Shown one piece after another: positions 39,601-48,710 of a stretch of 48,965 nt of DNA. A program made the position numbers and the translations under genes. How positions within the stretch are numbered: position 1 is the stretch's first letter; every line of letters starts with the position of its first letter. The notes beneath the pieces are model-generated. The model worked only from the letters and a program-made list of their open reading frames with translations. It had not been told where the DNA came from and did not search any database. This DNA is from an uncultured Eubacteriales bacterium (GTDB taxonomy: Bacteria; Bacillota; Clostridia; Oscillospirales; Acutalibacteraceae), in the NCBI GenBank assembly GCA_949296825.1, contig CASFQZ010000080.1:1-48965 (forward strand), in the 5' to 3' direction.

Positions 39601-40638
39601 TTATTCGGCAGCTGCAGCATCCTCGAGGACGATGGTTTCGTACCCCTCGGGGACGGTAATATTCAGCGCCTCGCAGCGCTCGGTGACGGCCTTTTTGGTC
39701 AGACCTTCGGAATATTCGATCGCCATGGTGGCAGGATCGGCGTCATTGACCAGGATCTCATATGCCATTTCGCCGGTCTTTCTGCCAAGGTCATAATAGC
39801 TGATGGACAGGGTCGCGATGCCGCAGCCCTTGCAGATGCCTTCTTCACCGGCAATGATCGGCACACCGGCAGGCTCGGCGATATTGTTGATCGCCTCGGT
39901 GTTGGAAGCGGCGGTGTTGTCGGTGGGAATATAAAGGACATCGGAATTGTCCACGGCGGTCTGGGTGACCTGCTGGACGTCATTGGTATCCACAAAGGTA
40001 TAGATGGTGGGGTTCAGCCCAAGGGCGGTCAGCTCTTCGGCGATCACGTCCGCCTGATATTTGGAGTTGGATTCGGCGGAGCAATAGAGGATGCCGACTT
40101 CCTTCGCATCGGGGCAAAGCTCCTGAATCATCGCAGCCTGCTCCTCCAGGGGCGCAAGGTCGGCGGTGCCGGTGACATTCATGCCGGTGGTGCCGGTCCA
40201 GTTGTCGATCTGGAGGGCGGAGCCGTAATCGGTAATGGAGGTGCCAACGATCGGGATTTCTTCCGTCGCGGCGGCAGCGGCGACAAGAGAGTCGGTGGCG
40301 TTCGCCATGATCAGGTCATAGTCGGAAGAAACAAACTGGGAAATGATGGTGGTGCAGTTCGTTTTTTCGTTGGAAGCGTTCTGCTCGTCAAATACGACGC
40401 GATCGCCCAGCTTTTCGGTCAGATAGTCTCTAAAGCCCTTGGTGGCAGCATCCAGCGCCTCGTGCTGAACCAGCTGGCAGATACCGATCTCATAGGTTTC
40501 GGCGCCGGCGGCGGCGCTGTCGCTTGTGCCGACCTCACTCTGCGGATCGTCGGGCGTCTCTTCCTGATTGCACGCGGCAAAGGCGAAAAGCATCACGACG
40601 GCAAGCAAAAGCGCAAGAATCTTCTTGGATTTTTTCAT
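39601..40638 (-). CDS. ABC transporter substrate-binding lipoprotein (TrpX-like, COG2984 type)
   Basis: 345 residues. A lipoprotein signal peptide ends in AFAAC (Cys23), followed by an acidic linker and a periplasmic-binding-protein fold of the COG2984 type: IGICQLVQHEALDAATKGFRD near residue 50, and SCSA-like ESNSKYQADVI in the middle. Family members bind tryptophan, tyrosine or other small ligands. The ATG at 40638 follows GAGGAAAA, and a good promoter lies 72 bases upstream. This is the first gene of the ABC operon and is followed by an intergenic stem-loop, as expected when the binding protein must be in excess. Confidence 0.9.
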   Translation of the reverse strand: MKKSKKILALLLAVVMLFAFAACNQEETPDDPQSEVGTSDSAAAGAETYEIGICQLVQHEALDAATKGFRDYLTEKLGDRVVFDEQNASNEKTNCTTIISQFVSSDYDLIMANATDSLVAAAAATEEIPIVGTSITDYGSALQIDNWTGTTGMNVTGTADLAPLEEQAAMIQELCPDAKEVGILYCSAESNSKYQADVIAEELTALGLNPTIYTFVDTNDVQQVTQTAVDNSDVLYIPTDNTAASNTEAINNIAEPAGVPIIAGEEGICKGCGIATLSISYYDLGRKTGEMAYEILVNDADPATMAIEYSEGLTKKAVTERCEALNITVPEGYETIVLEDAAAAE

Positions 40639-40709
40639 TGACTTTTCCTCCATTATGTTAGATGAACGAAAACGCGGGATATTTTGGGAAAGCCGCGCTA
40701 ACAGAATAT

Positions 40710-40738
40710 AGTATAACCGATTGTTCAAAAAATGGCAA
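40710..40738 (-). promoter_or_regulatory. Promoter of the ABC uptake operon
   Basis: On the minus strand TTGCCA (40738-40733), 17-base spacer, TATACT (40715-40710). The leader of about 65 bases can fold by GTTAG/CTAAC and CGCGG/CCGCG pairing. Confidence 0.75.
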
Positions 40739-40829
40739 TAGACAAAATACACAAAATGCTTTAGCAATTTAAAGCAAAAGCACCAAAAAGCAGCAAAAGA
40801 ACGCAACATTTGTCGCCGAACGTCGGATT

Positions 40830-43118
40830 TTATGGCGTTACGATCCGATATTCGCCGGAAGCAGCCGGACGGACGGTTCTGCCGTCGGCGAAGACATAGC
40901 CCGCCGGCAGGCGCAGAGCGCCGTATTTTCCTTCCGCCATTTTGAGTCGCAGGGTGATGCCGCCGTTCTCCCGCATCCAGCAGACCTCGGTCCCACCGAA
41001 GCGGGCGGAGGCCATGGACAATCCGGCAGGGAAAAGCGGGGCGATATCGACCCGGCGGGGATCGGTTTTTTCTTCATTGACACGAATGCCGCCGAAGTAT
41101 TCCATAAACCAGGCGCTGATGTCGCCGAGGAAATGATGGTTCAGGGAATTGACGTGTTCGGCATAGGGCGAAAAATCCTCACACAGGGAGGTTTCGCCCC
41201 GTTCGAGCCATTCCCCGTAGGACGGGGCGGTCTTCTGCTTGAGGATACGCAGGGCAAGGTCGGCGTCGCCGCCGTCGCTCAATACCCGGAACAGCACCCG
41301 CGCACCGAGCACGCCGCAGTCGATATGCTCCTGCTGCTCGCGGATGAAATCCAACAGCCGGGCGTAGGCTTTTTCCGCGTCCTGCGGGGTAAAAATACCG
41401 TAAAACAGCGCCATTGCCTGGGAGGTCTGGCAGGCGCCCGCCGCCGTCATGGTCCCTTCGTCGATCAGGTGAGCGCGGATTGCCTGATACAGCGAATCCG
41501 CCAGCGCCGCGCATTCCGCCGCGTCGCCATCCCGCCGGATTTCTCCGAGAAGAAAGGCGGTCTTTTGGGCGATATCCCGGCTGATTACGCTATCGGTCAA
41601 CAAAAGGGGCGCCTTGGGATCGCCATGGGGCGCGCACCAGTCGCCCAGACCGATGGCGAGCAGACCTTTTTCATCCCGCCTCGTTTTTAGATACCGGCAA
41701 TATTGCAGCATCGCCCCGGCGTTTTCGGCAATCACAGCTTTGTCGCCGGTGAAGCGGTAAACCAACTCGGTCAGGGTGACCAGCACCTGGTCCCAGGCGG
41801 GACCGTTGCCCCAGTCAAAGCCCCAGCCGGTGGTGGGGATAATCCCCGGCAGGCTGCCGTCCGGGCGCGCCGCCTTACGGATATGCAGCAGCCATTCGCG
41901 GTAATTTTCCGACGGGTCAAAATTCATCAGGCAGGCTTCGGCGGAAAGCGCCGCATCCGCCGTCCAGCCGTTCTTTTCGCGGTGGGGACAATCGGTCGGG
42001 AAATGGAAGAAATTCGCCAAAATCGACCGGCGGGTCATCTCCTGCAGGCGGTTCAGCGTATCATCGGAGCAATAAAAATCTCCCCTTTCGCCCAAATCGG
42101 AGTGGGCGACGGCGAAGGACAAAAGCGAAGGCTGCGCCTGACGGGCGGTGACGCCGCTGACCAGCGCATAGCGCCCGCCGTGGTAGGTGAAGCGGGGCAT
42201 ATAGACCTCCTCTTCCCCGCCCCGGCAGATATAGATGTCCTTCTGCACCCCCGGCGGCAGGTGACGGTATTCCTTCCGCAAAAAGTCAAAGCGGATATTG
42301 GACACGTCAAAATGCCCGTCTTCGTTGATGTATTCGCCGAAAATCATTTCGATTTTCTGTCCGCGCTCACCTTTGACGCGCAGCACCGGCACCCCGGCGG
42401 TGTTTTCGCCGAAATCATACAGATAGCCGCTGACGCTCTCCTCCCGGTCGGGGTAGGTAAGCACGTCCATGCGGATTTTTTGGGCGGGCAGGATTTTTTC
42501 GATCCGGATTGGCTTCGCCCGACAGAGGACCTTTTCGCCCCCGGGCGCGGCAGCCGGCTGGGCGGCTTGCCAATCCCCGTCGTCAAAACCCGGCAGGGTC
42601 CAGCCTGCCCTTTCCAGCCGCGCGTCATAGACCTCGCCGCCGCGCAGATCGTCCCAAAGCACCGGCGAAGGGGCGGTTCTGACCAGGCTGTCCGCCTCCC
42701 AATCTTCGGTTCTGCCGTCCGAAAAGATCATACCGCACCAGAACGCCAGCACAGGCGAAGAGCGGAAGGACGCCCGGTCAAAATCCCAAACATAACCGCC
42801 CATGGCGTTCTGCATCCCGTTGCCGAGCCGGAACGCCAATACATTTTCGCCGGTCTGCAAATAGGGCGCGATGTCATACAGATCATAATCCAGCACATCG
42901 TCCGGGTTGGTGATATAGGGCGAAAGAAGCCCCCGGGTCAGCCGGACACCGTTGACCCAAAGCTCATAAAAGCCCAGACCGCAGACCGTCAGCGCCGCCT
43001 CCCGGGGAATTTCCGTCAGAGAAAACCGGCGGCGCAGGTCGGGGGCGCTGACCGGTTTTGTCCACTCCGCCCTCCGCAAGCCGGCGCAAACAAAGGAATC
43101 AGACAAATGATATTGCAT
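40830..43118 (-). CDS. Alpha-L-rhamnosidase (GH78 family)
   Basis: 762 residues. It contains N-terminal beta domains with GLGFYELWVNG and YDLYDIAPYL, then FGENTAGVP, and the catalytic (alpha/alpha)6 barrel starting near residue 350. The active-site block is PTDCPHREKNGWTADAALSAEA. The family releases terminal rhamnose from plant glycans or bacterial polysaccharides. There is no signal peptide, so it acts in the cytoplasm on imported oligosaccharides. AGGAGG precedes the ATG. It is downstream of the aspS/hydrolase genes but separated by a hairpin; no rhamnose catabolic genes are present. Confidence 0.9.
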   Translation of the reverse strand: MQYHLSDSFVCAGLRRAEWTKPVSAPDLRRRFSLTEIPREAALTVCGLGFYELWVNGVRLTRGLLSPYITNPDDVLDYDLYDIAPYLQTGENVLAFRLGNGMQNAMGGYVWDFDRASFRSSPVLAFWCGMIFSDGRTEDWEADSLVRTAPSPVLWDDLRGGEVYDARLERAGWTLPGFDDGDWQAAQPAAAPGGEKVLCRAKPIRIEKILPAQKIRMDVLTYPDREESVSGYLYDFGENTAGVPVLRVKGERGQKIEMIFGEYINEDGHFDVSNIRFDFLRKEYRHLPPGVQKDIYICRGGEEEVYMPRFTYHGGRYALVSGVTARQAQPSLLSFAVAHSDLGERGDFYCSDDTLNRLQEMTRRSILANFFHFPTDCPHREKNGWTADAALSAEACLMNFDPSENYREWLLHIRKAARPDGSLPGIIPTTGWGFDWGNGPAWDQVLVTLTELVYRFTGDKAVIAENAGAMLQYCRYLKTRRDEKGLLAIGLGDWCAPHGDPKAPLLLTDSVISRDIAQKTAFLLGEIRRDGDAAECAALADSLYQAIRAHLIDEGTMTAAGACQTSQAMALFYGIFTPQDAEKAYARLLDFIREQQEHIDCGVLGARVLFRVLSDGGDADLALRILKQKTAPSYGEWLERGETSLCEDFSPYAEHVNSLNHHFLGDISAWFMEYFGGIRVNEEKTDPRRVDIAPLFPAGLSMASARFGGTEVCWMRENGGITLRLKMAEGKYGALRLPAGYVFADGRTVRPAASGEYRIVTP

Positions 43119-43137
43119 AAGAACCCTCCTATAACAA

Positions 43138-43185
43138 GAGGGACCCGAGCCGAAAACTCCCTTTTCGCTTCGGGTCCCTGTTTTT
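43138..43185. terminator. Hairpin between the hydrolase and rhamnosidase genes
   Basis: AGGGACCCGA pairs with TCGGGTCCCT (loop about 20 bases). T5 follows on the plus strand; on the minus strand only CTTGTT follows. It lies after the alpha/beta hydrolase stop. Confidence 0.55.
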
Positions 43186-43192
43186 CATACAA

Positions 43193-44134
43193 TCAGCCCA
43201 GGTGCTGCGCAAGAAACGCAAGCGCCTGCTCACTCAGGAGCTCGGCGTGGGTCTCGTTGAGCATATGACCGGCGCCCTCGACCGTCACCTTTTCGGCGGA
43301 AGCCAGGGCGGCATCCATCGCCTCGCTCATGGCGCCGGAGACAACCATATCCCGGTCGCCGCGCGCCAGAAGGATCGGCATTTCCAGCCCCGCCAGCGCC
43401 TCATAATCGGTCGGGCGGGCGGTGGTGACCATATACATCATCCCCAAACCGGTGCCCTCCACCGTCAGCGGGTCGGTCAGGGTCGGGAGGTTATACGCTT
43501 GAGAATAGGTCCAATCCATCGTCGCCATATACATCATCAGGCGGACAAGGCAGCTCATCTGCACCGCGATTTTTATCATGAAAGAGAGCATTCCGCCCAT
43601 AAAATCGGAAGTCAGCAGACCCCTGACGCCATCGGGCAGCCCATTGACCGGCGCGGGAGCGTACAGCAGCAGCGCCTGAACGGCTTCGGGCTTTTCACAG
43701 GCGATGTTCAGCGCGACGCCGCCGCCCATGGACTGACCGGCAAGGATCCAGCCTTCGCCGGGAGCGAGCTCTTCCATCAAGCCCTCGACCAGCGCCTCCC
43801 GCTCAATCAGCTCGGTACCGGCGTTTTCACGGGTGCTGTAACCGAAATTCGGCAAATCAACCAAAACGCAGGTATAGCCCGCTTCGCTCAGAAGCTGCGC
43901 CATGGGGGCGAAGCTCTCGCCGGAATACATAAAGCCGTGCAGGCAAAGGATATTGCCCTTGCTCTCCCCTTCCGGCTCGATCACGCGGTAATGGATGCTG
44001 TAATCGCCCTGATGGTAGAACCGACTGTCTTCAAAGGGTGTTGCCAGGTCGGCAGCCGCCGCCGGAACCACCAGCGAAAACAGCAGCGCCAGGGACAAGA
44101 GAACGGATAAAAATTTCAGTCCGGTTTGTTTCAT
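43193..44134 (-). CDS. Secreted alpha/beta hydrolase
   Basis: 313 residues with a signal peptide (1 to about 28, ending PAAAA) and an alpha/beta hydrolase fold. The nucleophile is Ser135 in GQSMGG, the acid is Asp260 or Asp262 in RGDRDMV, and the base is His290 in GAGHMLNE; HGFMYSG near residue 66 forms the oxyanion region. A Met-rich lid follows around residues 165-190. The start is ATG 44134, eight bases after AAGGAG; an earlier ATG at 44158 overlaps the aspS stop. The substrate is unknown; an esterase or lipase of the cell envelope is the likeliest. Confidence 0.85.
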   Translation of the reverse strand: MKQTGLKFLSVLLSLALLFSLVVPAAAADLATPFEDSRFYHQGDYSIHYRVIEPEGESKGNILCLHGFMYSGESFAPMAQLLSEAGYTCVLVDLPNFGYSTRENAGTELIEREALVEGLMEELAPGEGWILAGQSMGGGVALNIACEKPEAVQALLLYAPAPVNGLPDGVRGLLTSDFMGGMLSFMIKIAVQMSCLVRLMMYMATMDWTYSQAYNLPTLTDPLTVEGTGLGMMYMVTTARPTDYEALAGLEMPILLARGDRDMVVSGAMSEAMDAALASAEKVTVEGAGHMLNETHAELLSEQALAFLAQHLG

Positions 44135-44154
44135 TTCATATTCTCCTTTTCCTT

Positions 44155-45939
44155 TCATTCCGGCTTGCCGGTGACGGCGATGCCCAACTCCTGAAGCTGC
44201 GCCTCATCCACCGGGGACGGGCACTGGGACATGGGCTCGGTGGCGTCCTTGAGCTTCGGGAAAGGAATGACATCCCGCAAGCTTTCCGCACCGATCATCT
44301 GCATCATCAGGCGATCCAGCCCGATGCCCATACCGCCGTGGGGCGGCGCGCCGTAGCGGAACGCCTCCAGCAGGAAGCCGAATTTCGTCCGGGCTTCCTC
44401 CTCGGAAAGTCCCAGCAGGCGGAAAATACGGTCCTGCAGCTCGGGGTCGGTGATACGGATGGAGCCGCTGGACAGCTCGATGCCGTTGAGCACCAGATCA
44501 TAGGCTTTGGCGCGGACGTTGGCTTTGTCGGTCTCCAGATAAGGCAGACACTCGTCCAGCGGCGCGGTGAAGGGATGGTGCATGGCGACAAACTGTCCGA
44601 GCTCCTCGTCCCAGTCAAAGAAGGGGAACTCAATAATCCACAGGAAGTTAAAGCGATCCTTCGGGATCATATCCAGCCGGCGGGCGACCTCGCAGCGAAG
44701 CAGCCCCAGAACGGACTGGCAGAGAGAATTTTTCGTCTCGGCAATCAGCAGCACCACATCGCCGGTCTGCGCCCCCGCCCTTTGGAGGATCTGCTCCATC
44801 TTTTCTTCGGAGATAAATTTACCGAAGGAGGAGCTGACGCCGTCCTCGGTCAGGCGAACCCAGGCAAGCCCCTTGACGCCGGAACCCTTGACAAAGTCGG
44901 TGAGCTTATCAATCTCCTTGCGGCTCAGGGTCCTGACCGCGTTTTTGGCGGTAATGCCGCGCACCGAGCCGCCCGCAGCTACGGCGTTTTCAAAGACACC
45001 GAAGCCGCAGTCTTTAACGATGTCGCTGATGTTATACAGCTCCATGGCAAAGCGGGTGTCGGGCTTGTCGGACCCGTAACGCTCCATTGCGTCGGCATAG
45101 GTCAGGCGCGGCAGAGGCGTCGGAATGGTGACGCCGATCGCCTCGTGAAAGACCCGGGCAATGTATTCCTCAATGATTTGCAGCACATCCTCCACTTCTA
45201 CAAAGGACATTTCCAAATCGATCTGGGTAAACTCCGGCTGCCGGTCGGCGCGCAGGTCCTCATCACGCAGGCAGCGGGCAAACTGGATATACCGGTCAAA
45301 GCCTGCGACCATGGAAAGCTGCTTATAAATCTGCGGGGACTGGGGCAGCGCATAAAAGCTGCCCTTATGCAGACGGGAGGGCACCAGGAAATCCCGCGCC
45401 CCCTCGGGGGTGGATTTCATCAAAAGAGGCGTATCGATTTCGATAAATCCTTTTTCGTAAAAATAATCCCTCGTGATTTTCGAGACTTTATTGCGCAAAA
45501 GGATATTGCGCTGCAAATCGGGACGGCGCAAATCCAAATAACGGTATTTCAGGCGAGTGGTTTCGGCGGTCGGACAATTTTCGACGATCTCAAACGGCGG
45601 GGTCTCGCTCTTGCCCAGAATGCGCAGCGCGGTCACCGCCAGCTCGACGTCGCCGGTCGCCAGCTCCTTATTTTTCGCCGAACGCTCCCGCAGCACGCCG
45701 GTCGCCGCCAGCACGTATTCGCCGCGGACGGTTTTCGCCTTTTCCAGCGTTTCGGCGGGGGTTTGCTCGTCCAGCGCCAGCTGTAAAATACCGGTGCGGT
45801 CCCTCAGGTCGATGAAAATCAGCGACCCCAGGTCCCTTCTTCTTTGTACCCAGCCGAAAACGGTAATTTCCTTTCCGGCGTCCGACAAACGGAAATCGGC
45901 GCAATAGCCGCTCCGCTTCAGTCCTGCCAACAGATCCAT
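44155..45939 (-). CDS. aspS: Aspartate--tRNA ligase
   Basis: Class II synthetase of 594 residues (EC 6.1.1.12). The OB-fold anticodon domain starts with VFGWVQRRRDLGSLIFIDLRD, motif 2 is FARCLRDEDLRADRQPEFTQ, followed by a GAD insertion domain as in bacterial enzymes, and motif 3 GMGIGLDRLMMQM near residue 555. It charges tRNA-Asp; the sequence alone does not tell me whether it also charges tRNA-Asn. It follows hisS by 36 bases, an order frequently seen in Firmicutes. No T-box leader is visible before either gene. Confidence 0.95.
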   Translation of the reverse strand: MDLLAGLKRSGYCADFRLSDAGKEITVFGWVQRRRDLGSLIFIDLRDRTGILQLALDEQTPAETLEKAKTVRGEYVLAATGVLRERSAKNKELATGDVELAVTALRILGKSETPPFEIVENCPTAETTRLKYRYLDLRRPDLQRNILLRNKVSKITRDYFYEKGFIEIDTPLLMKSTPEGARDFLVPSRLHKGSFYALPQSPQIYKQLSMVAGFDRYIQFARCLRDEDLRADRQPEFTQIDLEMSFVEVEDVLQIIEEYIARVFHEAIGVTIPTPLPRLTYADAMERYGSDKPDTRFAMELYNISDIVKDCGFGVFENAVAAGGSVRGITAKNAVRTLSRKEIDKLTDFVKGSGVKGLAWVRLTEDGVSSSFGKFISEEKMEQILQRAGAQTGDVVLLIAETKNSLCQSVLGLLRCEVARRLDMIPKDRFNFLWIIEFPFFDWDEELGQFVAMHHPFTAPLDECLPYLETDKANVRAKAYDLVLNGIELSSGSIRITDPELQDRIFRLLGLSEEEARTKFGFLLEAFRYGAPPHGGMGIGLDRLMMQMIGAESLRDVIPFPKLKDATEPMSQCPSPVDEAQLQELGIAVTGKPE

Positions 45940-45975
45940 ATCTGATCCAGATCCTTTCTTCCTGTTGCTGTAGCT

Positions 45976-47358
45976 TTATGATAAGGGCGGGCGTTTTTTG
46001 CCCTTGCCGCCGTCGATGACCCGCAGCGCAGGCTCCGGCGGGAGGGGGGCTTCCTCGCCGGCAAAGTCGTTTGCCCATTCATCAAAAGCCTGATCAACCA
46101 TTTCGCTAAACACATCGACGAAGTTTTTCAGTGGGACGGCGAGCGTTTCACCGGTCTGCATATATTTGAGGCTTACCTCGCCGCTTTCGAGCTCCTTTTC
46201 GCCGATAACAACCGTAAACGCCGCGCCGATTTTGCCGGCATATTTCATCTGTGCTTTCAGCGAGCGGCCGCACAGATCCCGCTCGGCGGCGATCAGCCTG
46301 CCGCGCAAATCGGCAGTGAGCAGCGTAACCATTTCCTCCGATGCCGCATCGGCGCAAAGCACGAAAATATCACACTGGGGCGGCGCGGGGAAGAAACAAT
46401 CGGTGTTTTCCATCAAAAGCTTCAATCGCTCCACGCCCATGCCGAAGCCGAGGGCAGGCAGGGCTTTGCCGCCCAATTCCTCAATCAGCCCGTCATACCG
46501 TCCGCCGCCGCAGACCGTCCCCTGGGCGCCGATGGCGTCGGAAACAAACTCAAACACCGTGCGGGTGTAATAATCCAGCCCGCGGACGATGCGCGGATTG
46601 ACGGTATAGTCGATCTCCAGCGTATCCAGCTCTTTTTTGACGCCCGCAAAATGGGCGCTGCAATCGTCGCAGAGATAATCCAGAATGACCGGCGCGCCCC
46701 CGGCAATCTCGGCGCAGACCGGACTCTTGCAGTCCAGAATGCGCATGGGGTTCTTTTCCAGTCTGCCTTTGCAGGTATCGCAGAGCGCATCGAGGTGCTC
46801 GTTAAAATAGGCTTTCAGCGCGTCGTAGTACGCCTTGCGGCAGGTCGGGCAGCCGATGGAATTGATCTGCAGCGATAGCCCTTTGACTCCAAACTCATCA
46901 AAAACCTGCTTCGCCAGGGAAATGACCTCCGCGTCCGCCTTCGGCGACTCGGCGCCGAAGCATTCCACGCCGAACTGGTGAAACTCCCGCAGGCGTCCCG
47001 CCTGGGGCTTTTCATACCGATAACAGGAGGTTGTATAATATAATTTTTGGGGCATGGCGTCGGATGAAAGTCCGTGCTCCAGCAAAGCCCGGGCTGCGCC
47101 CGCCGTCCCCTCGGGACGCAGGGTAATGCTCCGCCCGCCGTTATCAGTAAAGGTGTACATCTCTTTCTGCACCACGTCGGTCGTCTCGCCGACCGAGCGT
47201 TGGAACAGCTCCGTATGCTCAAACACCGGCGTGCGGATTTCCCGGTAGCCGAACATACCGGCAATCACGGCGAAAGTCTGCTCCAGATATTGAATTTTAT
47301 TGGTTTCATTCGGCAGAATATCCGCAGTGCCGCGCGGCGCCTTGGTCAACAATGCCAT
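45976..47358 (-). CDS. hisS: Histidine--tRNA ligase with C-terminal extension
   Basis: Class II synthetase of 460 residues (EC 6.1.1.21). Motif 2 is YRYEKPQAGRLREFHQFG, the histidine-specific block is GLDYYTRTVFEF, and motif 3 is ALGFGMGVERL. The usual core ends near residue 417; a tail of about 43 residues follows, rich in acidic residues and Pro, ending GKGKKRPPLS. I know of no function for this tail. ATG 47358 follows AAAGGAG, while a frame start at 47400 lies inside the terminator hairpin. The hairpin directly ahead leaves no space for a conventional promoter. Confidence 0.94.
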   Translation of the reverse strand: MALLTKAPRGTADILPNETNKIQYLEQTFAVIAGMFGYREIRTPVFEHTELFQRSVGETTDVVQKEMYTFTDNGGRSITLRPEGTAGAARALLEHGLSSDAMPQKLYYTTSCYRYEKPQAGRLREFHQFGVECFGAESPKADAEVISLAKQVFDEFGVKGLSLQINSIGCPTCRKAYYDALKAYFNEHLDALCDTCKGRLEKNPMRILDCKSPVCAEIAGGAPVILDYLCDDCSAHFAGVKKELDTLEIDYTVNPRIVRGLDYYTRTVFEFVSDAIGAQGTVCGGGRYDGLIEELGGKALPALGFGMGVERLKLLMENTDCFFPAPPQCDIFVLCADAASEEMVTLLTADLRGRLIAAERDLCGRSLKAQMKYAGKIGAAFTVVIGEKELESGEVSLKYMQTGETLAVPLKNFVDVFSEMVDQAFDEWANDFAGEEAPLPPEPALRVIDGGKGKKRPPLS

Positions 47359-47382
47359 TTGTTTTCTCCTTTCGCGACAGAA

Positions 47383-47412
47383 AAAATACGGGCGCGTCAC
47401 CCGTATTTTTTA
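47383..47412 (-). terminator. Terminator/attenuator between mgsA and hisS
   Basis: AAAAAATACGGG pairs with CCCGTATTTTTT around a 7-base loop, so T runs follow in both directions. It begins three bases after the mgsA stop and ends 24 bases before the hisS ATG. Confidence 0.8.
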
Positions 47413-47414
47413 TC

Positions 47415-47828
47415 TTAAAAAACGATGTTTTGCGAACCGCCTGCTTCGCGCCAATCCAAATCGCCGCGCTCAAGCGCGTGGATCAACGCCTCCGCCGTGG
47501 CAATGTTGGTAGCGACGGGCACGTTATGAACATCGCAGAGCCGCAGCAGATTGCTTTCATTCGGCTCGGAGGGCTTGGCGGTCAACGGATCCCGGAAGAT
47601 CAAAAGCAGGTCGATCTCGTTGCAGGCAATGCGCGCGCCGATCTGCTGGTCGCCGCCCTGGGCGCCGCAGAGGAAGCAGTTAATTTTCAGTCCGGTCGCC
47701 TCTGCGACCAGCTTGCCGGTGGTTCCGGTGGCGCAGAGCGTGTGGCGGCTCAGGATGCCGCAATAGGCGATACAGAAATGGGTCATCAATTCTTTTTTAG
47801 AGTCATGCGCCATCAAAGCGATATTCAT
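47415..47828 (-). CDS. mgsA: Methylglyoxal synthase
   Basis: Converts dihydroxyacetone phosphate to methylglyoxal and phosphate (EC 4.2.3.3). The 137-residue protein has the catalytic Asp60 in [14 protein letters not shown] and His101 in [10 protein letters not shown], with [11 protein letters not shown] binding phosphate. The chosen start ATG 47828 is nine bases after AAAGG; the ATG at 47837 touches it. In many Firmicutes mgsA follows the shape and min genes, as here (minD and PBP upstream). A promoter of its own lies 58 bases upstream. Confidence 0.93.
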   Translation of the reverse strand: MNIALMAHDSKKELMTHFCIAYCGILSRHTLCATGTTGKLVAEATGLKINCFLCGAQGGDQQIGARIACNEIDLLLIFRDPLTAKPSEPNESNLLRLCDVHNVPVATNIATAEALIHALERGDLDWREAGGSQNIVF

Positions 47829-47885
47829 ACAGTTCATCCTTTCCAGAAGAGCAAATGCGTGGGCACATTCTTACTTACTGTAGCT

Positions 47886-47914
47886 ATCTTAACATATTAT
47901 TCCGATAGTTTCAA
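47886..47914 (-). promoter_or_regulatory. Promoter of mgsA (and perhaps hisS-aspS)
   Basis: On the minus strand TTGAAA (47914-47909), 17-base spacer, TAAGAT (47891-47886), with a leader of about 50 bases before the mgsA ATG. Confidence 0.75.
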
Positions 47915-47962
47915 TGATTATTTGCAGATTTTTTCCATAAAAATCAGCGAAATATCTAAAAT

Positions 47963-48697
47963 TTATTTCAAGAGCGAGACGTTCAGGGAAATCTGCTGTC
48001 CCAACAGCCGCCCGGCGATGCGCCCATAGGCGTCGATGGCGGGGCTGGCGGGCTTCGGCAGCAGTCCGGCAGAGCCGAAATACCATAAATTTTTATCTTC
48101 CGGCACAATGCCGATCAAACGGACGCCGGCGCGGTCGATCATATGGTCCACGTTGATCTGACGGCATTTGCGCACCGCCTGGAAGCGGAAGCGATTGATG
48201 ATCAGCCGGGTCTGGGCGGGACCGCAGGCGCCGATGCGCCGCGCTGCCGCCGCACAGCCGCTGACGGAAACATCGTCGGGGGAAGAAAGCAAAAGCGCCT
48301 TTTCGGCGGGAGCGGCTGCCAGCGCCATCCCCGCGCCGATCCCGGCGGGACCGTCGATCAGGATAAAATCATAGGCGCCGTCCAGCGATTGTATCAGCCC
48401 GCGGAACGCCGCCGGGGTATGGTCGGCGGACGGGAGCCCGGGGGCGGGCAAAAGGGAAACGCCGTCGCCGCAGCTGACAATGCAATCCCGCACGGCGGCG
48501 CCGGTCAGCGCGTCCCCCCAATGGTAAACCGTTTTCTGCGCCGTGCCGGTCAGGATGCTCAGCGCGTTCATACCGACATCCGCATCCACCAGCAGCACCT
48601 TTTTGCCGGCGGCATGAAGGCTGCGCGCCAGCAAAACAGCGGCGGTGGATTTCCCCGCTCCGCCCTTGCCGGACAGGATCACAATTCGCTGCGCCAT
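47963..48697 (-). CDS. minD: MinD/ParA-like ATPase
   Basis: 244 residues with a deviant Walker A, GKGGAGKST (10-18), DADVGMNALS, and FILIDGPAGIGAGMALAAAP, the switch II block of MinD. MinD positions the division septum with MinC (and in some species MinE or DivIVA). The end, IAGRLLGQQISLNVSLLK, may form the membrane-targeting amphipathic helix but is atypical. It follows a class B PBP gene by 13 bases; minC and minE are not adjacent. FlhG or a generic ParA relative is possible. ATG 48697 follows GGAGGGG. Confidence 0.78.
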   Translation of the reverse strand: MAQRIVILSGKGGAGKSTAAVLLARSLHAAGKKVLLVDADVGMNALSILTGTAQKTVYHWGDALTGAAVRDCIVSCGDGVSLLPAPGLPSADHTPAAFRGLIQSLDGAYDFILIDGPAGIGAGMALAAAPAEKALLLSSPDDVSVSGCAAAARRIGACGPAQTRLIINRFRFQAVRKCRQINVDHMIDRAGVRLIGIVPEDKNLWYFGSAGLLPKPASPAIDAYGRIAGRLLGQQISLNVSLLK

Positions 48698-48710
48698 AAC
48701 GTCCCCTCCT

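Noticed and set aside
41703-43268. A 521-codon plus-strand frame opposite the GH78 gene
   Set aside because: Antisense shadow without start signals or recognisable motifs.
44038-45786. A 582-codon plus-strand frame opposite aspS
   Set aside because: The opposite strand is unmistakably aspartyl-tRNA synthetase; the frame is a result of GC-rich codon positions.
47359-47417. T-box leader for hisS
   Set aside because: The gap is only 56 bases and lacks a T-box sequence or specifier stem; only a simple hairpin is present.
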